A DNA stretch of 64,000 nucleotides from Axinella damicornis (lineage: Eukaryota > Porifera > Demospongiae > Axinellida > Axinellidae): NCBI GenBank assembly GCA_963931865.1, contig OZ007510.1:6859399-6923398 (forward strand), given 5' to 3'. The notes under the pieces are model-generated. The model did no database searches. It was not told the DNA's origin and worked only from the letters and a program-made list of their open reading frames with translations. Shown here in pieces: positions 55,701-64,000 of this stretch. Both the position numbers and the translations under genes were made by a program. Numbering within the stretch: the first letter of the stretch is position 1; each line of letters starts with the position of its first letter.

Positions 55701-58431
55701 ACGAGAGAGTTGGGAACAGAGAGAGCAACGGCATGTGGCCGCACCCTACTGCGCTAGACAAAGAGTCAAGATCATGTGAGATTTCAGCAAGAGAGGCTAA
55801 AACAACAAGTCGGATTACAAGGTATACGCAAGAATGATCGTCTGAGAAGCGCCAAGAACGCAGACTATACAAGCTGACTGAGAAAGGCTACGGCAAAGAA
55901 AGCCTGAACAAGAGAGTCCGGAACAGAGAGAGCAACGACTACAAGCTGACCGAGACAGGAGACGGCTAAGAATTAAGGCCATGAGAAACCACTGACCAAC
56001 GTACATGACGTAGGCAACGTGTAGCTAGCTAGATGCTCATAGACTACATCAGTATTCCTCCATTGACAAATTTAGTCTAAGTCTTCTCTTCAAGCCACAT
56101 TGTCTGTGTGCTCACGTATACTTTTTTCAGTCAAAGTCAAAGGTATGACCAGTGCTCCTTTCATTGAAGTTTGTCCATCATAATTATGTGTCTATTGGTG
56201 CAACAAATTGTGACGTATTTGCCTGTTGACACACCAAAAGTCTTTCATCAGTACAGCAGCATGCGCCAAGCTAATCTCAGAGCTATAGCTAGCTAGATAG
56301 CTAGCTACCAAGCAAACATCTGTAGTGTCCAACACTTGTATCAGTCTTGCAAGCAAACCGCCGAGACAATTTTTCAAAAAAGACGCCTTGTTACTTCTGT
56401 GTTGGACTGTGTTCCCATGCAGACTCACTTGTGCAGTGCGTGACAATTCAAACAAAGACTAGACCATACTGAGGTTATCATGACTACAGCACAGTGAGGG
56501 CCTAGACATAGCATGATGGGATATACTAATTAGGTAATAAAATAAGACACTATAATTAAATTCTACCAGAAAACAAGATTGACTTGTGCCATGCACATGA
56601 CAACCACATATAACAACACACTATAGACCACTTACACAACATGCAATTGCTAACAGCCAAGAAAGGGAACTTGTGGCAGTTAACCACAAACACAACATGA
56701 GGCTGCTACAAGTGACCCACATACTTGTAGCAGGTCTATTCATGCAAACTGGTTCAGCATCAACATCAATTATCTTTGGCTGTGCAGTCCATTACTTGGC
56801 AAAGTATTGTGTAACATGTTCCAGTCAGTACTTTTTTCCTCTCTAAACGGCCAGTTAAGTTGACGGAGCTAGTATATATGCCATATTGGACCGTGTGTGA
56901 GCAGTTCATAGTCAAATTAGCAAGTAGTGAGCACAGGAGGAAATTGTGGTCAGCATGTACAGACAATACTGTAGCCGCGTGTTATTAAGCGCAGCTCACA
57001 TATTTGCTGCTAGACGCAGGTTTGACTCTTGTTCCGGCTAAGTGCTGAAGTCCTCTTCTAGAAAGTCGGTCATTTTTTGAGTTGAAAAAGCTATAATTCA
57101 AAATGAAGCACACTTCCTATTCGAGGAATGCGTCGAATCAGTCTGTCCTGCACCTACATCCAAGTTCACGGTGCTAGTGCCTTATTGGAGCTTACAACAT
57201 CCAAGCAGTTCATTGTCAGCAATCAGACTCAGAATGTAGTGGACACAGGAGGAAATAAGGCCAGTCTGTACAGACATGCTTTATTGGCCTCACACAAATG
57301 CCCTGAAATAGAGCTGCAATATTGACACTCAGTATCGACATCACCTGATCTTCAAATATTGCAGGTGGCATTACCATACTCGAAACAGTGCCCATGGGCA
57401 GTGCACCTTACATGCTCACTGAACAGGGGGATGGCCACTCTTTTGAGTGTTTCCACATTCAACCCCAAAAGAGTGCCCACCTTCATTTATGTACATGTAC
57501 GCAGCAGCAAGCGCGCATGCATCACAGCCCTCCCAGCACAGTTACATCGGTAGCACTGTCATCTTGTTCTTCATGATGACATGCTCACCATGTCGTCTTC
57601 ACTGCCATCAAGCGCTCGATGAGGTCTTGCGTGAGCAGTCGAGGTAGTCGTCTTCACGGGCAAGCCAACACACATAGATATAAGACACGGATACACCGAC
57701 TCACGGAGATTTTCTGCAAGCAAAGTTTCTTACCTCAGATACGTAGTGCTTCTCAAACCTTCACGAACGCACTTAGTCTCGTTCCCAGACCCTGAGTCTC
57801 GTTCCCAGACCCTTAGTGGGGTCTGGGAACAAGACTAGAATGTTTTGTCTCACACGAGGTAGTGCTTGGGTGGGTGGTCCTTCAAGTAAACTTTGACCCT
57901 ATACAGGAAATTGAGCCAAAAATGGGGGGGTGGGTGCTCATTCGAGGGTGGGTGAGTACAGTACATTATCTTCTAATGCCTAATGCACCAGAGAACAGTA
58001 GTTGATTTGGAGCTAAACTAGCCACATACTGTGATGTTTGGTACACTGCTCTGAAACCTTGCTGCCCAGCTTAGTCTCAGAAACGAGTGTCTTTACAGTG
58101 TCAACCAGCATGGGGTGGACAGCCACACAAATACTGTTGTAATTGCTACTCATGACTGTATACATGTACACTGTATGCCAGTTATGCACTTCTTTGTAGT
58201 TACTGCAGAATGATGTGCTGGATACACTCTCACCTTCCTCCAATGCTGTGCATTCACTCCAAACAGCCACCAGTCATTCAAGATCACACCATCACCTTGA
58301 CCCCACATCACCATCAGTGTTGGGTCGGATGGGTTGCTGTCACTGTCATAGAGGCTGACAGCACAATGGAAGGATCGACCCACAGGCCAGGGCTGGCCAG
58401 GACCACCATTAGCCATCACCCTACTCCACCC
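47671..58431 (-). CDS. Kelch-Roc-COR-Death domain protein, 5' end not found
   Basis: Six exons on the minus strand join in frame: 58431-58234, 55304-55136, 52287-52174, 50416-48213, 48117-48066, 47948-47671. About 1004 residues are visible. The first two exons carry Kelch repeats (GRSFHCAVSLY, LNDWWLFG, GRCFHTSTII, LIHFGGLGE). The 2.2-kb exon encodes a Roc-type GTPase with P-loop GHPRVGKST (191-199), DTGGQ (388-392) and GTHEDL, then a COR-like region and a Cys/His-rich stretch before the exon end. A glycine/serine linker leads to a C-terminal Death domain. Roc-COR proteins (LRRK, MFHAS1, DAPK1) are dimeric GTPase switches; the Death domain suggests apoptotic or innate immune signalling. There is no kinase domain and no leucine-rich repeat. 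More Kelch exons probably lie upstream; none was seen before the 59-64 kb transposon region. Confidence 0.85.
51182..51286. mobile_element. TAGCCTCG-type hairpin MITE
   Basis: TAGCCTCGTACCCAGTCCCA and complement with the CAGCTTTCTGTCGCTTGCAG inner box. No matching flank duplication. Intron of the Kelch-Roc-COR gene. Confidence 0.85.
51866..51892. repeat. Poly-C run followed by CATGG
   Basis: About 24 C preceded by a tandem TCGGGTATTGCCAACCAGGT pair and followed by CATGGTGCCAATG. Confidence 0.9.
52742..53306. mobile_element. 565-bp dispersed element with internal minisatellite, copy 1
   Basis: Starts TCAATATATTAAGATTTTAC, then a TG microsatellite and a unique block (GGGCGGGACTAGACT). A degenerate array of about 28-bp AGCAGCAGCTGAAGCGGACG units follows, and the 3' end is hairpin-prone (AGTAGCTGAGC / GCTCAGCTACT, then ACTTGTACAAGT). 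A second copy is at 61174-61746. No protein. Structure resembles non-autonomous Helitron/Helentron-type elements, but the class is unproven. Confidence 0.7.
53390..53447. repeat. Dispersed repeat fragment shared with 22870-22933
   Basis: Shared ACCAATCACTCTACCCC followed by a GCGCATGCGC-like palindrome and CACGGG. Confidence 0.6.
55011..55071. repeat. Dispersed repeat, inverted partner at 57877-57940
   Basis: CTCAATTTCCTGTACAGGGT followed by CAAAGTTTACTTGAATGAG recurs in reverse complement at about 57877-57940. Confidence 0.65.
55440..55480. repeat. Perfect GC-rich palindrome
   Basis: TCTCGGCGCCGAAGCGCCGAGA at 55440-55461 is a GC-rich inverted repeat with a minimal loop. Confidence 0.7.
55600..55975 (+). 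pseudogene. Arg/Glu-rich repetitive coding relic
   Basis: In shifting plus frames the sequence reads as short R/E/Q-rich repeats such as REQRLQADRERRQLRRQRES and DRDRRRLRIK. The DNA word CAACGACTACAAGCTGACCG occurs twice (about 55658 and 55935). Charged repeats like these occur in transposon-encoded proteins. The frame is broken by several stops. Confidence 0.35.
56974..57130. repeat. Dispersed repeat, copy 3 of 3 (right-truncated)
   Basis: Left end ACTGTAGCCGCGTGTTATTA resembles the TIR of the element at 39764, and AAATGAAGCACACTTCCTAT is shared. The right TIR is absent. Confidence 0.6.
57774..57836. mobile_element. TAGTCTCG-variant hairpin MITE
   Basis: TAGTCTCGTTCCCAGACCC, a tandem second copy of it, then GTCTGGGAACAAGACTA. 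The terminus differs from the main family at two positions. Confidence 0.8.
57877..57940. repeat. Dispersed repeat, inverted partner of 55011-55071
   Basis: TTCAAGTAAACTTTGACCCT and CAGGAAATTGAGCCAAA match the reverse complement of the partner. Confidence 0.65.
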
Positions 58432-58985
58432 CTGCATAAACAAAACAGCACATTCCACAATGACAATATAAACACAGCTGTACACTACAATACAGTCACT
58501 TAGTCTACAATACACACAATGTACATACACACAATGGGCATATACGCACAATGGGCATATACACTGACACACGAACATCACTGTGAAGTACATGCTGGAG
58601 AGCTGCTATACAATATAGCACAACACGAGCAGGAGAATTGGTTAGGGCAAACCAGTGGGTGAAAACAATCACAAAGAACATTAGCCACAAAATCTATAGT
58701 TACTGTATATGCACTGCAGTCTGCAAGCTTTGCTACTATGTAGCTACGTAGGCCTGTAGTGGAAAATCAGGGAAGAGGGTGTGGTCACTTTCACGTACTA
58801 TCCCCATGGGTGTGGGCTGAGTCAACTGTCTGGATGTGAGAGTTAACACCAATCAATTCCTAACACATGGGTATTACACAGCATTACACGGAGAGATAGC
58901 CTCCAACCTAGGTGTGTTAGAGGTTCACACAGAGATCCCACAGTTTTGGACCACCTTCAGGTCATGTCAGCTGAAGACCCCAATA

Positions 58986-59150
58986 ATGGAGGTTAACCAA
59001 AAGGTTAAACGGAATTAATGGTGGAATGTATATGTAAGTGTGGGCAAGGATCATACATTGGGCCAGTGTTTGAATATGCAGCATTCATGGCAGTGCATGT
59101 GCATTGCTCTAATTAACGCACGTCAGTGTGACTGCCTACAACATTTCAAG
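58986..59150. repeat. Retroelement-associated repeat, uninterrupted copy
   Basis: GGTTAA, then TTAATGGTGGAA, GGGCCAGTGTTTGAATATGC and CAGTGTGACTGCCTAC. The same order occurs at 61055-61173 plus 61747-61790, where it is split by the 573-bp element. Confidence 0.65.
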
Positions 59151-59322
59151 CATTCATTTGCGTCTGATATGTCCGTTCACATCACACTCCATGGTTACCG
59201 AACATCCAACTCGGGATAAAAACTCCACCCTCAATTGCCTTTGTTCACCCCAGAACAGCAGCTGTGGAGGTAGGCTAACATCACTGAAGGGTGCGTCCCC
59301 ACCTTGGCTATGTCTTGGAGTG

Positions 59323-59324
<2 letters not shown>

Positions 59325-59357
<33 letters not shown>

Positions 59358-59358
59358 A
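59325..59358. repeat. Poly-C run followed by CATGG
   Basis: About 31 C ending in CATGGGAGAG. Confidence 0.9.
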
Positions 59359-60369
59359 TGGGAGAGCTAGCAGCCTCCACCACACTGCTGGTTCCCTTTT
59401 GTGCTTTTGTGCTACCCCTCTTCCCACTATCACATCAGACCAACCTCTTCTATACGATTGCAAACCCCTTCCAGCAGACATTCTCACAGATGGCAACATG
59501 GAGCTGAAGGATGGGGTTATCGTACTGGAAGAGAGAGTGTAAGGGGTTACTGTACTGGAAGAGAGAGTGTAAGGGGTTATTGAGGTGTTGGGGCCCACCA
59601 GGCTTGAGAGGAGGTGAGGTGCTGAGACGCCAGCTATGGAGGCAGCAGAGTCCAGGCAGAAGGTTGGCATTGTGGGACAACACTTGGAACACCCATCCTG
59701 CCAACATCCAGAAGCATATTCGGGACTTGGAATTTGTGAACATGGCAGAATTAGTCCCAGACTCCTGTCACCTCCAGGAAGAGGAGACAAAGTGTTGTAA
59801 CGCTAACCGCTGGCACCCTATTTTCTCGGTACTCTGAGAAGGGTTTGGAGCTGTTGGCTCATCTGAGGGCCATTACTTTGGCTAAGAGATGCTAGCTTAT
59901 GATACCTGCTTCTGGTCCCAGATTGACCAGAACCCACGTATACGTAGAAGCTTTGCTAGCAGGCAAAAACAACGTCCTCTTGTTGTTACTGCCTCAACAA
60001 ATATAATTGCTCTGAAATGTTTGCATATGCCCCTGACCTCACCCAGAGTACCGGGCAAGCTGGGGATGTCTGTCACCTCTATAATACCACCTTGCAAATA
60101 TGACCACCTATGATCTCAGGGAGGGCCCCCTCCCTCACTGCCTCGCACCCCCTTGTAGCAGAGTTCAACACCCTCCCCCACCCTCCCATGTTCCAGGTCT
60201 CCCATTGGCCGCAGGCAGTGAACGGTCTCATAATGTCCTGCAACTTTCTAGTTGGACTCTGTAGTTGTGCATGTAAAGTTGTTTTTCAGTGTCTCCAGGC
60301 GTGACCTCTAGGGTGAGGTTCTGCAATATTAGTATACTATGTCCTTGTGTTGTTGTTGCTACTAACCTT

Positions 60370-60815
60370 GATAATTTTGATACCTGAAGGGTACATGAAC
60401 ACTTGCAGACTGTGCGGAGACTGCATGATCACAGATCTCTACTCCCTGGAGGGCTCAAGCACCACATATCTGCCCAATGGCTGCAATGCTGGCCTACATT
60501 GCCGAGGAGGGGGGCCAAAGGCCCTTTCTTTCACTTGGGAGATGGGCATCCCCTCACCAAATCTCATTTGCAACTAAAGTCACACTTGCTCTCCAAGCAA
60601 TCGGCCTTCCTCAGCAGAATTTTGCTGGGCACAGCTCCAGGATTGGAGCGGCTACAGCTGTAGCCAAAGCAGGTGTTGAGGACTCAGTAATCCGTTCTCT
60701 GGGATGGTGGAACAGCTCTGCCTTCCTGGTGTACCTGTGTACACCTAGAGACAACTTGGCTCAATTCTCCTGCATAATTGGCCATGTGTGTCTCGCATGG
60801 TATGGCGCCAATTAA
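60370..60815 (+). pseudogene. DIRS/Ngaro-type tyrosine recombinase, C-terminal fragment
   Basis: The C-terminal half of a retrotransposon tyrosine recombinase with the H-x-x-R box (GHSSRIGAATAVAKAG) and the following LGWWNSSAFLVY segment with the nucleophile Tyr, then TPRDNLAQFS. The upstream part (PNGC / MLAYIAEEG) is split between frames. No intact N-terminal half or reverse transcriptase adjoins it. A dead fragment. Confidence 0.8.
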
Positions 60816-60854
60816 AGCATTTCTCCCACTCCTTTCTTCTTTGCAGGTGTTAAA

Positions 60855-61173
60855 TGGTTTGGGGGGAAAATGTTCCTCTGGGCTGATGCTGTGTCCATTG
60901 CTGGGCACCACACCTATACCACCAAATATAGACGCATGCTGGATACCACCTTGCGGATGGAACAGGCTTAACACTGGTGCCCAGTGCCTGGACCTTCCTG
61001 CTATACTGGCTATCTGAGATGGCATCCATGCTTATCTACTCCCACATGTCAGCTATTTTATAGAGGTTAATCTAACGGAGTTAATGGCGGAAAGTAAGCG
61101 CAGGCACAGATCATACGTTGGGCCAGTGCTTGAATATGCAGCACTCATGGCAGGGCATGCGCATCCAACTGCT
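60855..61173. repeat. 3' tail of DIRS-type fragment and associated repeat
   Basis: The tail CATTGCTGGGCACCACACCT, TGGATACCACCTTG and TAACACTGGTGCCCAG is repeated at 61935-62110, and the end of this block is repeated at 58986-59150. Confidence 0.6.
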
Positions 61174-61746
61174 GTCAATACATTAAGATTTTAACGTGTG
61201 TCTGTCTGTGTGTCTGTCTGTGAGTGACGGAAGTGGGATGTTCGTGGGGCGGGACTAGACTATAGTGACGCGCGACCTTCGTACTTTAATTTATTTACTG
61301 AACCTCGAACTCCGCGAAGAATGTTCGAGAACATTGGGCTGGAATCCAGCTGGGGCTGCAAGCGGATGCGGGGAGCAGCAGTCAAAGCGGACGCGATCGG
61401 GAGCAGCAGTCAAAGTGGACGCGATCGGGAGCAGCAGCTGAAGTGGACGCAAGCAGCGAGCATGCAGCAGCAGCTGAAGCGGGCACAATCGGGGAGCAGC
61501 AGCTGGAAGCGGATGCAAACGGGAAGCAGCAGATGAAGCGGATGCAATCGGGCCAGGGAGCAGCAGCTGATTCGAAGCGGACGCAAGCGGCGAGCAGCAG
61601 CTGAAGCGGACGCAATCGGGGGGCAAGCGGACGCAATCGATCGGGGAGCAGCAGCTCTGCACAGAGAGCTGTCCGGCGCCGGATTACTCACGGTAGGCGA
61701 ACGAGGGGGAAGTAGCTGAGCGAGTGAAGCTACTTGTATAAGTAAT
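61174..61746. mobile_element. 573-bp dispersed element with internal minisatellite, copy 2
   Basis: Same structure and ends as 52742-53306: TCAATACATTAAGATTTTAA start, GGGCGGGACTAGACT block, AGCAGCAGCTGAAGCGGACG array, and a GTAGCTGAGC / GAAGCTAC hairpin before TACTTGTATAAGTAAT. It interrupts the retroelement-associated repeat. Confidence 0.75.
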
Positions 61747-61784
61747 GCATATCAGTGTGGCTGCCTACGACCTTTCCAATAATC

Positions 61785-61813
61785 CCCCCCCCCCCCCCTC
61801 CCCCCCCCCCCAC
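61785..61813. repeat. Interrupted poly-C run
   Basis: Two C-runs separated by a single T, followed by CACCCAACATTC. Confidence 0.9.
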
Positions 61814-61934
61814 CCAACATTCATTCTCTTAAGACTTCTGCAGGATATCTGGTTATCATTGGTTACTATTCCCATCTTCCATCCATTCCAAGGTGGAGTG
61901 GATGTGATCTAGGTCCAGGTCAATGTTGTGCCCA

Positions 61935-62110
61935 TTGCTGCATGGGCACCACACCTATACCCCCGAACACTGGATACCATCTTACAGATGCTCAAGCAAG
62001 AGGCTTAATTAACACTGGTACCCAGCATCCGGACCTTCCCACAAACTATCCCTGGCTCTCCGAGATGGCACGTGTATCTACTCCCACATGTCAGCCATTA
62101 CACAATACTA
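61935..62110. repeat. Second copy of the DIRS-type tail
   Basis: GCACCACACCTATACCCCCG, TGGATACCATCTTA and CTCCCACATGTCAGCCATTA match the tail at 60900-61070. Confidence 0.6.
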
Positions 62111-62319
62111 ATAGGCCGTCTAGCTTGTTGGATGAAAACCAATCTACTGCAACAGGTTTGTATACATGGCTTTCAGTGTATAGGCAGGTTGACTGTCAAC
62201 ATCCACTGCATATTAGATTCACAGTTGTATCGTTTCATGTATTACTGTTGATGGGTTGTTGGGTATGAACAACCTCACATTGGAACACAAGTATCCTTTC
62301 AGTATAAACGTTCTGCGCA

Positions 62320-62712
62320 ATTTAGGAATTTGCGCAATCTCAAGATTGCATTGCGCATTCTCAGAATCTGGAAATTGCGTGCCAATCTCTAGACTGTGCA
62401 GTGAATCTCGAGATAGTGCAAATGTCTTGCTTAATCTCAAGATTGTGCCTCAATTGCTCTCTTTAACTCGACTAACATAAGTGAACGGCCAGAAGATAAT
62501 CCGAAGACCCCATAGAGTGTCATCCAACCGTTCCAGTACCCTCGTTCCCAGAACTTCTCACCCCAGCGTTTGTCACTTAGTACTGCAAGCTGGGTGAGAA
62601 GGCCTGGATACAAGGCTGAATCCGTTCCAGTTCTTTTACGCAATCTCAAGATTCCGCACTTATGTCACGCAATTTCGCAAAATGTCTTGCACAATCTCGA
62701 GATTGGTACGCC
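62320..62712. repeat. Cluster of CAATCTCRAGATTG palindromes
   Basis: At least six perfect or degraded copies of a 14-bp palindrome (for example CAATCTCAAGATTG, CAATCTCGAGATTG, GAATCTCGAGATAG), commonly preceded by GCG/GCA. The cluster is interrupted by a MITE-like hairpin at 62541-62617. Confidence 0.75.
62541..62617. mobile_element. Eroded TAGCCTCG-type MITE
   Basis: CCTCGTTCCCAGAACTTCTC and CCCCAGCGTTTGTCACTTAG on the left; GGTGAGAAGGCCTGGATACA on the right. It belongs to the same inner-box group as the copies at 4427 and 12068. Confidence 0.7.
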
Positions 62713-63275
62713 AGCTCCATCACCACATTCGCCTTACCACCGATGCCCGTGCCGACATCGCCTGGTGGCAGACCTTTCTGCCAACTTGGAACGGCACAGC
62801 CAAGTTTATTGACCCGGCAACCATCACCGCTGCAGACATGGACCTGTTCACTGATGCTGCTGGACACCTCGGCTGCGGAGCCTACTTCAAAGGTTCCTGG
62901 TTCCACTACGATTGGGATGCCCGCCAGGCTTCCTATTCCATCCAGTGGAAAGAGCTGTTTGCCATTGTAGCAGCAGCACTCACATGGGGGCACCTCTGGG
63001 TAGGAAAACGCATACAATTCTTTTGTGACAACCAGGCTATTGTGCTGGCATGGCAGAATCGACGCGCTAAGCAACCACTCCTAGCGGCACTCCTCCGCAG
63101 GCTTTTCCTGACCGCTGCTACAGGAAACTTCCACGTCACCATCAAGCATCTCCCCGGATGCTCCAATGCCATAGCTGATGCCATCTCTCGTCGGCAATTT
63201 ACTCGATTCTTATCTCTGTCCCCACAGGCCGACCCTCACCCCACTCCGACCCCTGGCATTCTCACCACCCTCTGA
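62682..63275 (+). pseudogene. DIRS-type retrotransposon RNase H region
   Basis: About 197 residues open to a TGA at 63273. RNase H acidic residues are visible in order: D in LFTDAAG, E in WKELFAI, D in FCDNQAIV and D in NAIADAISR. The preceding WWQTFLPTWNG is typical of the reverse transcriptase/RNase H junction in DIRS/Ngaro elements. The reverse transcriptase itself is missing upstream, where unrelated palindrome repeats begin, so this is a 5'-truncated copy. The tyrosine recombinase frame follows immediately. Confidence 0.85.
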
Positions 63276-63279
63276 CGAC

Positions 63280-64000
63280 ACATGTACGACAGCTCGTGCA
63301 TATGTCTCTGACGCATTCCACCAGGACAAGCTACAGGTCCGGCATCCACCAGTTCCAAGTCTTCTGTCGTCTAAATAAGGTCACAGCACTCCCTGCTACC
63401 CAGCGGACTATCACGTATTTCACAGCGGCCCTCAGCTTGCGCCAGCTGGCCCTTCCAATGATCAAGGTCTACCTGTTGGCCGTCGCCTCCTGGCACCGGG
63501 AGCATGGCTACTGTGACCCTTGCCACAAGAACCCTCATCTGGCCTTGGTCAAGCGGGGCCCACACTCGACCACCCGCTCTCCGTGAGCCCATTACCACCA
63601 ACATTCTTTGTCGCCTCCTTCAGGTCACACGCACGGACAGGCGCATCCTGTACCAAGACCGCCGTATGCTCATCACGGTCTTCTGCGTAGCATTTCATGG
63701 GCTCCTACGGGTTAGCGAGTTCACATCCCTGGCCGCTGCCCGGTTCGACCCGCTGTCTTGCACCACACTTGCTGACCTGAGGTGGGCTAGCACCTCCCTT
63801 CACCTAACCTTGAAGCAATCGAAGGCAAAGGCCAGCTTGTCATCCTCCCATGGCTCAAGGGACCCACTTGCCCCACACAGCAATGACTAAGTACCTCAAG
63901 CGCAGGAAGCCTCATCACCCCCGAATGGAACCGCTGTTCCGCCTGGCTACCGGTAAACGGCTCACCCAGCTGCGTTTCCGGTATCTGCTTCGCCTCCAGA
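63280..64000 (+). pseudogene. DIRS-type tyrosine recombinase, frameshifted, runs off window
   Basis: An N-terminal SAM-like domain (TSYRSGIHQFQVFCRLNKV) reads in one frame to about 63555. The core continues in another frame (REPITTNILCRLL, then AFHGLLRVSEFT with the first catalytic Arg). A further shift near 63830-63890 precedes TKYLKRRKPH and the window end. The His-x-x-Arg and Tyr boxes would lie beyond 64000. At least two frameshifts mean this copy is inactive unless these are sequencing errors. Confidence 0.85.

Noticed and set aside
58431..62000. Further Kelch exons upstream of 58431 on the minus strand
   Set aside because: Open minus frames here are antisense to retroelement fragments or lack Kelch residues. 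The 5' end is left undefined.
62320..62712. CRISPR-like array
   Set aside because: The repeats are short degenerate palindromes with irregular spacing in a eukaryotic, transposon-rich context. No other array in the window has repeat-spacer structure.

Overview
This window is eukaryotic nuclear DNA from an animal. The genes have many short GT-AG introns, the gene set is metazoan, and introns and intergenic DNA are full of small inverted-repeat transposons and minisatellites. The divergence from human orthologues, the very compact introns, and the ZU5-Death and Kelch-Roc-COR-Death immune-type genes fit an early-branching animal, most likely a sponge. The species is an inference; no marker gene settles it.

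Layout: (1) 28-4836, plus: 3' part of a ZU5-Death domain gene, truncated at the left edge. (2) 5776-24647, plus: a complete USP7 (HAUSP) deubiquitinase, 42 exons, 1100 residues. (3) 24648-28387: gene-poor stretch with minisatellites and a 412-bp terminal-inverted-repeat (TIR) element. (4) 28388-29863, minus: USH1G/ANKS4B-type ankyrin-SAM scaffold, 2 exons. (5) 30340-33979, minus: HAPSTR1 (C16orf72) orthologue, 3 exons. (6) 34846-46181, plus: translation termination factor eRF3 (GSPT1), 18 exons, divergent from HAPSTR1 with an 866-bp shared upstream region. (7) 47671-58431, minus: Kelch-Roc-COR-Death gene, 5' end not found. (8) 58.9-64 kb: degenerate DIRS-type tyrosine-recombinase retrotransposon fragments with nested repeats, running off the right edge. 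Exon chains were built by hand from splice signals. Every internal junction keeps frame, and the totals divide by three.

Two themes stand out. First, orthologues of USP7, HAPSTR1, GSPT1 and ANKS4B all lie on human chromosome arm 16p, with USP7 and HAPSTR1 adjacent there, so this block looks like ancient animal linkage. Second, a family of tiny hairpin transposons with the terminus TAGCCTCGTTCCCAG is scattered through the introns. Several copies are flanked by clean 9-bp target duplications, which suggests Mutator-like mobilisation. The two death-domain genes at either end of the block carry closely matching death domains.
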